A stretch of DNA of 57,997 bases from contig CAMEVC010000015.1 of NCBI GenBank assembly GCA_945939115.1, positions 1-57,997 on the forward strand, written 5' to 3'. This document shows, one piece after another, positions 32,896 through 40,352 of the stretch (position 1 is the stretch's first letter; every line of letters starts with the position of its first letter). The position numbers and the translations under genes were made by a program. The notes under the pieces were generated by a model. That model was not told the origin of the DNA. It saw nothing but the letters and a program-made list of their open reading frames with translations, and made no database searches. Source of the DNA: an uncultured Eubacterium sp. Its GTDB lineage: Bacteria; Bacillota; Clostridia; Lachnospirales; Lachnospiraceae.

Positions 32896-34869
32896 CTATT
32901 CAACCGGCTTATAATTAAAATAATCAAATTCGGCATACATTGGTAAATCTGCCTTTCCTGCATAACCGTAAACACCTCTGTCCGAAGTCGTATTACCTGC
33001 GTGGGCGTACATTCCAACCATAGCTCCCGTAAAGCGCTTACCTGCAGATAAGCCCTCATCACATAAGTAATATACATTATTAAGTACTGTCAGCTTTTCG
33101 TAATTCTTTTCATCATAACTATACAGAAAAACTCTTGTCAGATAGTTAGTCTCAATCCTAAAGAAAATGTGTCTTTCCTTTGCATTCACATCAATCTCTT
33201 CATGGCTAATTACCTCATCCCCAATCACTTCAACCACCCTGACAACCATATTGTCGCCATCTGATGGTCTGAATACTCCGAACTTAAGAAATGTATTCTC
33301 ATCATAATAACATGTGAGTCCACAATCCTGGCCCGGTTGAAGGACAGGTATTCTCATCTTAGCCTCAACATTAAACCTGAAATGCTGTTGCCTCCTTAAA
33401 AGCACATTTTTCGCATAAATGCTGTTTAAGTCATATCGGCTTCCCTTAATCTTAACGTAGGAATTAGCCAGCACAATTCCATCCATCTCTGGAACTCTGG
33501 GAAAACACCAGTCACAGCCAAGGTATGAATTCCTGAAATCATCGTTATATTCATCCTCAGCATTTTCTATATCCTGTGGCAAATCCGGCTTAATCTGTAA
33601 TGCACTCGGACCATCAAGATTATTAACTATCGGCCATCCGTCTGCTGTCCAGGTTATGGGATCAAGAGCAGTCTCTCTTCCCAAAATACTGTATCCGGCA
33701 CCAATTTTCCTTCCACACAGATAAACCATATACCACTGTCCATTCTGTGTCTGAACAGGTTTGCCGTGTCCACACCGCTGGATAATGGCACTCTCGTCAT
33801 TCTGCCTCATAATAGGATTATATGGACATGGTTCATATATTCCCATCAACTCACGGCTTCTTGACACAGTGATTCTATGCCCCGGACCTGTGCCGCCCTC
33901 CGCTTCAAACAGATAATAATATCCATCTTTCTTAAGCAAATGTGGTCCTTCAGGAGCTCTCTTATTATCTCCATAATAAAGCATCGTAGCCTTGGAAATC
34001 TGTCTTGTTGCATCACTGCTAAGTTCAAATATTCTGGCTCCCCTGTTAAGAAGCATATATCTCTTACCGTCATCATCGTTAAAAATTGATGGATCAATTC
34101 CATCTTCATCAATAATGGCAGGCTTTGAGTAAGGTCCCTCTGGGTGTTCTGAACTTACCACAATCTGTTTTCTATAAACAGTCCCATCATCATTCATGCG
34201 ATATGTAGCTGTTATATAATATCTTCCCTGATAATATGAAATATCCGGGGCCCAGTAACCTCTTCCTCCAGACAATTCATCAATATTAGCCCAGTCAGGA
34301 TTAGTTATTGCATAACCAATAATTTTCCAATGTATAAGATCTCTTGAATGGGAAACAGGTATACATGGATAATATATAAAGGATGAGTTGACCATATAGT
34401 AATCTTCTCCAACTCTTACAACTGATGGGTCAGGGAAAAAACCTGTTCTTACCGGATTATGATAACAATCCTTTAGGTCAGCTCCCACCACACTCTTAAA
34501 ATACTGCTCCAATTCAAAGAATCTGTTCTGATGAGCTATCTCATAGGGAGTGAGCAGATTATTATTCCCCTCTGTAGGAGAAAGCCCTACACGTTCTACA
34601 AGATACCGGCACGAATTAACATTTCCTGACATAGCGGCATAATGCAACATACCATTATGATTATTATCATATATGTTCATGCTGGCTCTCGAATATTCAA
34701 CAATATATTTGATTATATCAATGTTGCCTGTCTTAGCAGCAAGAAAAGGCATTGCAATCCCACTAGAATCGACTTCATCAATAAGATTAGGGTTTCTTTC
34801 AAGAATCCTTTTAATTTCACTGACATTCTCTATGTATATAGCATCTTCAAGTGTTCTATTAGTATTCAA
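32896..34869 (-). CDS. ankyrin-repeat / GH43 fusion protein, 657 aa
   Basis: Residues about 5-125 hold three to four ankyrin repeats (IAMPFLAAKTGNIDIIKYIV; NGMLHYAAMSGNVNSCRYLV). Residues about 135-470 form a GH43 five-bladed propeller: base Asp near 147 (FPDPSVV), pKa-tuning Asp near 259 (GIDPSIFND) and acid Glu near 307 (APEGPHLLKK). A C-terminal beta-sandwich (about 470-657) resembles the GH43 C2/DUF1349 domain. No signal peptide. It probably acts on arabino- or xylo-oligosaccharides. The start is TTG after GGAGG by six bases. Confidence 0.88.
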   Translation of the reverse strand: MNTNRTLEDAIYIENVSEIKRILERNPNLIDEVDSSGIAMPFLAAKTGNIDIIKYIVEYSRASMNIYDNNHNGMLHYAAMSGNVNSCRYLVERVGLSPTEGNNNLLTPYEIAHQNRFFELEQYFKSVVGADLKDCYHNPVRTGFFPDPSVVRVGEDYYMVNSSFIYYPCIPVSHSRDLIHWKIIGYAITNPDWANIDELSGGRGYWAPDISYYQGRYYITATYRMNDDGTVYRKQIVVSSEHPEGPYSKPAIIDEDGIDPSIFNDDDGKRYMLLNRGARIFELSSDATRQISKATMLYYGDNKRAPEGPHLLKKDGYYYLFEAEGGTGPGHRITVSRSRELMGIYEPCPYNPIMRQNDESAIIQRCGHGKPVQTQNGQWYMVYLCGRKIGAGYSILGRETALDPITWTADGWPIVNNLDGPSALQIKPDLPQDIENAEDEYNDDFRNSYLGCDWCFPRVPEMDGIVLANSYVKIKGSRYDLNSIYAKNVLLRRQQHFRFNVEAKMRIPVLQPGQDCGLTCYYDENTFLKFGVFRPSDGDNMVVRVVEVIGDEVISHEEIDVNAKERHIFFRIETNYLTRVFLYSYDEKNYEKLTVLNNVYYLCDEGLSAGKRFTGAMVGMYAHAGNTTSDRGVYGYAGKADLPMYAEFDYFNYKPVE

Positions 34870-34897
34870 TTTACGCCTCCATACAATAATTTATATT

Positions 34898-34903
34898 ATT
34901 GTA
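34898..34903 (-). promoter_or_regulatory. extended -10 promoter of the GH43-GH28 operon
   Basis: TGGTACAAT on the minus strand (TACAAT with TG one base before), about 29 bases before the TTG start. No clear -35 box. It sits downstream of the importer terminator, so the hydrolase operon has its own start. Confidence 0.5.
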
Positions 34904-35000
34904 CCATGACACAGATTAATATTCTACTATTTGCATTATTTTGGCAGATAAAAATACAGTTTTTTCTTCATATAAAACAGATATGCCTCCTTAAGAAGCG

Positions 35001-35019
35001 ACGTGCGCCGCAAGGCGCA
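35001..35019. repeat. dispersed hairpin element, copy 2
   Basis: ACGTGCGCCGCAAGGCGCA, identical to 21579-21597. On the minus strand it follows directly after the T-run of the importer terminator. Confidence 0.75.
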
Positions 35020-35025
35020 CTAAAA

Positions 35026-35054
35026 AAGGCGGTTCCGATAAACGGAACCGCCTT
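35026..35054 (-). terminator. terminator of the sugar importer operon
   Basis: AAGGCGGTTCCG (35026-35037) pairs with CGGAACCGCCTT (35043-35054) around a five-base loop, then TTTTTTAG on the minus strand. It lies 17 bases after the permease stop. Confidence 0.9.
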
Positions 35055-35071
35055 AAAATCCAAAATATTAA

Positions 35072-35938
35072 TTACTCCTTAACAGCACCTACATTAACAC
35101 CCTGTACGAAATACTTCTGACAGAATGGGTAGATAATCATGAAAGGAAGAATAGCAACAATAGTAGCTGCATTAGAGATTGTCTCTGGGTTAACAGCACC
35201 ATCATTAGGAATATCACTATCAATAACCATACTTCTCAACTGAATCTGGAAATTGAAAAGATCATTCTTGTTAATATATAACTTGAAGTTTGTATAATCA
35301 TTCCAGAAGCTTACTGCAAACATCAAACCGATTGATGCAAGAGCAGCCTTTGAAAGAGGAAGAACTATCTTGAAGAAAATACCCATTGGTGAGCATCCAT
35401 CAATCTGAGCTGCCTCAAAAAGTGACTCAGGAATACCTTCAAAGAAGTTTCTCATAAGTACTAAGTTATATACATTAATTGACATTGGCAAAATAACCGC
35501 CCACAATGTATTGATTAATCCTAAATCCTTAATAACAAGGAACTTTGGAATCATACCACCATCGAAAATCATTGTGAACAGAAGCATGTATGCGAAGAAG
35601 TTTCTTCCCGGCATATTCCACTGAATCAATACATAACCACCAAGTGTTACAACTAAAAGTCCGACAAATGTTCCAATAATAGTTGTAATTACTGAAATCA
35701 TGAATGGATGATACAATGTTGATCTTGTGATAACTGCCATGTATCCGCCCCATGAAAACTGCTTAGGTAACCATGTGAAACCATATGATGACTGTGCATC
35801 AATTGAGCTAATAATTACTCGGTAAATAGGAATCATAATTGCACATGCAATGATTATAAATAATACTGCATTGACAATTGGGAATATTTTGAATTTCTTC
35901 TTTTTCTTTTTATATACTAATGTTGTATTATCACTCAT
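35072..35938 (-). CDS. LplC-type carbohydrate ABC permease
   Basis: The 288-residue protein has six membrane helices (first near residues 15-38) and the cytoplasmic EAA loop FEAAQIDGCSPMGIFFKIVL (near 177-196), which docks the ATPase. The basic start KKKKKKF is normal for this subgroup, as is the family's end FVQGVNVGAVKE. It pairs with the permease at 35952 and the binding protein at 37600 to import oligosaccharides. No ATPase gene is nearby, so a shared MsmK-like ATPase from elsewhere is expected. Confidence 0.93.
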   Translation of the reverse strand: MSDNTTLVYKKKKKKFKIFPIVNAVLFIIIACAIMIPIYRVIISSIDAQSSYGFTWLPKQFSWGGYMAVITRSTLYHPFMISVITTIIGTFVGLLVVTLGGYVLIQWNMPGRNFFAYMLLFTMIFDGGMIPKFLVIKDLGLINTLWAVILPMSINVYNLVLMRNFFEGIPESLFEAAQIDGCSPMGIFFKIVLPLSKAALASIGLMFAVSFWNDYTNFKLYINKNDLFNFQIQLRSMVIDSDIPNDGAVNPETISNAATIVAILPFMIIYPFCQKYFVQGVNVGAVKE

Positions 35939-35951
35939 TATCTATTCCCTC

Positions 35952-37448
35952 CTATACAATTCCACGTCCACGTACTTTCTTACTTGCCCAGTTACAACTG
36001 AGAACTAAGATCATACCTACGAACGATTTAAATAAACCTACGGCAGTTGTATAACCATAATCTGAGTTACCACCACCGAATGTCTTAACATAAACATATG
36101 TCTGTAATACCTGTGACTTAGAATATGTTATAGGTGACTGTAATACGAATACAGATTCGAAAAGGTTCATAACCTTAGCAAGGTTAAGAATGAATACTGT
36201 AATAATAGTATTAGCAAGGGCTGGTAATGTAATGTAAATAAGTCTCTTATATCTGTTAGCGCCATCAATCTGGGCTGCCTCATACAGATCAGGACTGATA
36301 CCAGACAATGTAGCCAGGAACAAGATTGTTCCCCAACCTGTATCCTTCCAAATATTCATGATATAGAATGTACCACGCCAATAAGCTGTTGTATTCATGA
36401 AATCGACTGGCGAATTAATCAATCCTAAATTTATAAGAATTGAGTTGACTGGCGCATTATCATATGGAGCCAGCATCATCTTAAATACAGATGCTACAAC
36501 AACCCATGACATGAAGTGAGGAAGATAGATAATTGTCTGTACTGTCTTCTTGAAAAGCATGTTCACAATCTCGTTCAGAAGAAGAGAAATAATTACGGCT
36601 GCACCAGTATTTAAAATCAACTTAATAATTGACAAAATTAATGTATTTCTAAATGCCTGCCAGAAATACACATCGTTTGTAAACATTGTCGCAAAGTGGT
36701 AAAGACCAATATAATATGGATTACCTATGACATAGCATGTGAATGCATAACGACAACCAAGCATTGGCCAGTAGTTAAATAACATAATCATTACAAATAC
36801 TGGCAAGAACATAAGATAAAAGCCTCTGTGATAATAAATCTTACTTGAGAGACTCTGGTTAATTGAATTAGAAAGATACTTAGCATCTACATTAAGCTCT
36901 TTCTTAAAAGGTTTCATAATATCAATGAAGCAGCCTATAACAGCAATAATAACACCTATTGCAAAAACAATGACTCCACATCCTATATGATATGAATTGC
37001 CCTTATAGCCACTGCTGAGAAGATCCATAAGATTATGAGATACATAGTTAAGTCCACCACCCATAACCTTACCTTCTACACTGTCAAAATCAAAGGCAAC
37101 AAATGATACAACTGTTAATACTGTTGCAGCAACTGTTGGAATAATAGAAAACTTTTCTTTTCTGGCAACTACAAGAATAATGCCAACAACGATACATGCA
37201 ATGAATAAATACCATATTACCGGCATACTGATATTCATGTAGCCGAAAGCATATGCCTTTGGATATACACCTTCCTTAAGCTTCTCACCTGACTGTACGA
37301 ATGGTAAAAGGCTGGCAATAAGCATTATAATAAGTCCGATGATGGCCATCAGTTTAATGTTGCCCTTTGGCTTTCCTACTGCTGTACCGCACTTTGGGCA
37401 TATTTTAGCTTTCTTAGGAAGCTCTGTCTTACAAGATGGACACTGCAT
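35952..37448 (-). CDS. LplB-type ABC permease with N-terminal zinc ribbon and extra membrane domain
   Basis: Residues about 200-498 are a normal permease domain with six helices and the EAA loop YEAAQIDGANRYKRLIYITL (about 390-409). In front lie a zinc ribbon (CPSC and CPKC, residues 3-21) and four extra hydrophobic segments (about 31-50, 73-95, 100-120, 155-178). Usual members have about 300 residues. The added part might sense metal or assist assembly. The gene lies 13 bases before the second permease. A long spacer with hairpins divides it from the binding-protein gene. Confidence 0.92.
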   Translation of the reverse strand: MQCPSCKTELPKKAKICPKCGTAVGKPKGNIKLMAIIGLIIMLIASLLPFVQSGEKLKEGVYPKAYAFGYMNISMPVIWYLFIACIVVGIILVVARKEKFSIIPTVAATVLTVVSFVAFDFDSVEGKVMGGGLNYVSHNLMDLLSSGYKGNSYHIGCGVIVFAIGVIIAVIGCFIDIMKPFKKELNVDAKYLSNSINQSLSSKIYYHRGFYLMFLPVFVMIMLFNYWPMLGCRYAFTCYVIGNPYYIGLYHFATMFTNDVYFWQAFRNTLILSIIKLILNTGAAVIISLLLNEIVNMLFKKTVQTIIYLPHFMSWVVVASVFKMMLAPYDNAPVNSILINLGLINSPVDFMNTTAYWRGTFYIMNIWKDTGWGTILFLATLSGISPDLYEAAQIDGANRYKRLIYITLPALANTIITVFILNLAKVMNLFESVFVLQSPITYSKSQVLQTYVYVKTFGGGNSDYGYTTAVGLFKSFVGMILVLSCNWASKKVRGRGIV

Positions 37449-37524
37449 TTTTTTACCTTCTTTCCTAATAATTTATCGTATGCCTACCAAATAAATTTCA
37501 TAAGCAAATCTTTTTTCAATACAA

Positions 37525-37577
37525 GCGGCGCGGATTTCTCTGCGCCGCCATATTGAATATTGTGATGCTTACGCATC
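37525..37577 (-). promoter_or_regulatory. intercistronic hairpins in the importer operon
   Basis: GCGGCGC (37525-37531) pairs with GCGCCGC (37542-37548); a small GATGC/GCATC hairpin lies at 37562-37575. Neither has a T-run on the minus strand. They probably stabilise the upstream binding-protein mRNA so that it is made in excess over the permeases. Confidence 0.55.
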
Positions 37578-37599
37578 ATAAATTGAGTTTTAAGTTAAA

Positions 37600-39228
37600 T
37601 TACTTAACTGTCTCGTTTAAAGACTCGATAACAGCATCAACCTTAGCACCAACCTGCTTATTGTAATCAGCCATTGCCTCATCATATGACTTCTCACCAA
37701 GAACTACCTGAGAAAGAACCTCAAGTCTCTTTGTGTTGATATCAACGATGTTATTGTTAAGAACTTCTGTAGCAGGAAGTACTTTTGCAATTTCGCTGTT
37801 AGCATTGAACATCTTATAGCAGTCTGTGATGATTGGATTTACTACCTTGTTACCTGGGTCTTCCTTGCTGCCGAAGTCAGCGATTGCAAGCAATGGATCA
37901 ACATGGTTCTTTGTCATAAGTTTTGTTGGATCCTCTGGTGATGGAAGGAAGTGGAACTGTCCTTCTGTTGCTGTATATGACTTTCCTTCTTTTCCGTCCT
38001 TACCCTTTAATGTGTAAGTCTCAGCCTTGTCATCCCAGTGAGTTCCCTTAGCACCATACTGCCAAGCCATCTGAATGTCACCACCATCAAGCATTGTATC
38101 GATGAAGTACTTGAAGATTCCCTCAGCCTTTCCATCCTCATATGCCTTGTATGTGATTGACCATGCTGGAGCAAGACGCTCAATGTACTTACCAAGTTCC
38201 TTGATAGGCTTGATAGCGATAAGGCTATCTGTCTTATCTGGAAGGTTGTTTGTAAGATTGAGTGCCCATGTACCTGCCCAGTATGTGAATACTGCAGATG
38301 TTGTAGCCTTGTCTGATGACTGCCACTTCTTACGAGCATCTGATGTTGACTGGTTCTGTGATGCCTTATCAAGGATGTTATCACTAACTGCAGTCTTAAG
38401 TCTCTCCATAGCCTTCTTCATAGAATCCTGAGCAAATCCATCAACATACTTGTTTGTCTTAGAATCAAGATAGAATGTGAACTGTGCATCCTGATAGAAC
38501 TCTGGAAGGTAGTTAGTATATGGTGCCTCTGGCTTACCCTGGTGACCACCAGCTACGAAACCTGATGTAGAGATAACGAAGTTCTTGTTATCTGAAGCAG
38601 CCTGAATCTTCTTAAGCATTGAATAGTACTCATCATATGTCATTGTCTGCTCAGCAACCTTAGCTGGATCTAAACCAGCAGCCTTTAATGCAGAAGCCTT
38701 GATATATGTACAGCAACCATTACCACGTGTTGGAGAAAATCCGTAAAGTGCCTTCTCACCGTCTGGACCTGCAACAACGTTAGCAGCCATAACTGAATCA
38801 GCCATCTCTGTAAGTCTTCCTGAATTCTTAGTAGCTGACTGCTCCCAAGCATCTGTCATATCCCAAAGATAACCGTTAGATGCAAAGTTAGCAAGATAAT
38901 CTGAGCTAAGAAGAACTACATCTGGAAGATCTCCTGATGCGAATGTGTTCTTAACTGAATCATAGTAGCTTGAATGCTCTGGACGAATCCACTCGATGTC
39001 AAGACCTGTAAGTTCTTCATAGTACTTATAGAACTCTGCAGCACCGTTAGTTTCCTTAACAACAGTACCATCTACCATAACTGTGAACTTACCAGGCTTC
39101 TCAACTGATGCCCAGTCTACTGTTTCCTTCTGGTTCTTTGATTCCTTGTTTGATCCACAAGCAACAAGACCAACTACTGATGTAAGTGTTAAGCCTACAG
39201 CAGCAAACTTCTTTAATGTCTTTTTCAT
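37600..39228 (-). CDS. extracellular sugar-binding lipoprotein of an ABC importer
   Basis: The signal peptide (residues 1-24) ends in the lipobox LVACG, so Cys24 is lipid-anchored on the outer face. The 542-residue length, the PGKFTVMVDGTVVKE start and the YEELTGLDIEW segment are those of the large solute-binding proteins of the LplA/family 1 type that go with LplB/LplC permeases. AAGGAGGG precedes the ATG. From the next genes, pectic or arabinose-type oligosaccharides are the likely ligand; that is inference. Confidence 0.94.
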   Translation of the reverse strand: MKKTLKKFAAVGLTLTSVVGLVACGSNKESKNQKETVDWASVEKPGKFTVMVDGTVVKETNGAAEFYKYYEELTGLDIEWIRPEHSSYYDSVKNTFASGDLPDVVLLSSDYLANFASNGYLWDMTDAWEQSATKNSGRLTEMADSVMAANVVAGPDGEKALYGFSPTRGNGCCTYIKASALKAAGLDPAKVAEQTMTYDEYYSMLKKIQAASDNKNFVISTSGFVAGGHQGKPEAPYTNYLPEFYQDAQFTFYLDSKTNKYVDGFAQDSMKKAMERLKTAVSDNILDKASQNQSTSDARKKWQSSDKATTSAVFTYWAGTWALNLTNNLPDKTDSLIAIKPIKELGKYIERLAPAWSITYKAYEDGKAEGIFKYFIDTMLDGGDIQMAWQYGAKGTHWDDKAETYTLKGKDGKEGKSYTATEGQFHFLPSPEDPTKLMTKNHVDPLLAIADFGSKEDPGNKVVNPIITDCYKMFNANSEIAKVLPATEVLNNNIVDINTKRLEVLSQVVLGEKSYDEAMADYNKQVGAKVDAVIESLNETVK

Positions 39229-39616
39229 AAACCTTAAAACCCTCCTTAATTTGGTTCGCGAGGCGACAAACCTCGTGTCGTGTTTTTGACATAGTTATAT
39301 TAGCATTTTTGTACTATTTTAACAAGGCTAATTTTAACAAATCTTGTATTTTTTTTGCTCTTTCTGTGAAAACCCTGTATTTATGCGCCTTCCCATGTTC
39401 ACATTTTTTTAATTTTTTTCAAAAATTAAGGTGCAATCATTTCATGAGAATAGTTTTTCTTCATATAATTTTCAAAATTTTATGTAAAAAATGCACTATC
39501 ACCATCTGCATTTTTATATTTTTTTATATCACTTTTACATAAGAAAACAACAATTTCAGAAAAAGCAGCCACAGTATTGTTATTTTTTACCACTGTTAAT
39601 TATTTATTCACATTTT
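39229..39616. other. 388-base AT-rich gap between importer operon and yigZ-type gene
   Basis: Holds the importer promoter, two direct repeats (see next entry), a short leader hairpin CGAGG/CCTCG (39259-39263 and 39271-39275), and very AT-rich sequence from about 39400 on. I see no gene in it. Confidence 0.6.
39297..39340 (-). promoter_or_regulatory. importer promoter with two direct repeats
   Basis: On the minus strand TTGTTA (39320-39325), 17 bases, TAATAT (39297-39302). The sequence TTGTTAAAAT occurs twice, 15 bases apart (39331-39340 and 39316-39325); the downstream copy includes the -35 box. Direct repeats of this kind suit an AraC-type or other sugar-responsive regulator. Confidence 0.5.
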
Positions 39617-40255
39617 CTATACAGTAAGACTGCCTGTGTCGTCTCTGTACATTTTCATATCTGTGGCGTTGCGCAGGCATACTTTCCCGGATGATATTTC
39701 TGTCATCTGCTTTGCAAGAAGAGCCTCTGCCTGTTTTTCCATCATCAGTTCAAATGTTACATTTTCTGCATATTCTGTATTCACAATTGTAATATCATTC
39801 TGAGAACACAGATATTGTACCTTACCAACGTAATTATAGTCCACATCAAGAAAAGCGTGGACTCCTTCCGTCAATTCCCCAAGTCTGCAGTTTTCCAGTG
39901 CTTCCTTTGACGCAGCCGTATATGCGCGTATCAGTCCGCCGGTTCCAAGGAGCACTCCGCCGAAATATCTCGTTACAACACACAGACAATTACCGCATCC
40001 GCTCCCGGAAAGCACTTCCAGTATAGGCTTTCCTGCTGTTCCCGAGGGTTCTCCGTCATCTGAAAATCTCTGTATCTCGCATTTATCCCCAAGAACGTAG
40101 GCATAACAGTTATGCCTTGCATCCCAGTATTTTTTCTTTAGTTTCTCTATGATAAGAGCAGCCTGTTCCTCACTTTCAATATTATAAATGTTTGCGATAA
40201 ATCTGGATTTCTTATCCGTAAATTCACCTGTTCCGCCTGTAATAATCTTTTTCAT
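39617..40255 (-). CDS. YigZ/IMPACT family protein
   Basis: The first domain has the IMPACT signature DARHNCYAYVLG and FSDDGEPSGTAGKPIL, followed by VVTRYFGGVLLGTGGLIRAY, all classic for this family; the second (about residues 138-200) is a DUF1949-like ferredoxin fold. I use the internal ATG of MKKIITGGTG; an in-frame TTG upstream would extend it by eight residues. The ribosome site is weak. Proteins of this family bind ribosomes or nucleic acids; the exact job is unclear. Confidence 0.92.
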   Translation of the reverse strand: MKKIITGGTGEFTDKKSRFIANIYNIESEEQAALIIEKLKKKYWDARHNCYAYVLGDKCEIQRFSDDGEPSGTAGKPILEVLSGSGCGNCLCVVTRYFGGVLLGTGGLIRAYTAASKEALENCRLGELTEGVHAFLDVDYNYVGKVQYLCSQNDITIVNTEYAENVTFELMMEKQAEALLAKQMTEISSGKVCLRNATDMKMYRDDTGSLTV

Positions 40256-40295
40256 AATATTATAATCCCTCTTCAACAATGTAATTTCATATTGT

Positions 40296-40324
40296 TTGCC
40301 TGTAATTTCTTTTTATGTTATAAT
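40296..40324 (+). promoter_or_regulatory. promoter of the class A PBP gene
   Basis: TTGCCT (40296-40301), 17-base spacer, extended -10 TGTTATAAT ending at 40324; 29 bases before the ATG. Confidence 0.75.
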
Positions 40325-40352
40325 ATCATGACTTTATTAAGGAGGACAATAT

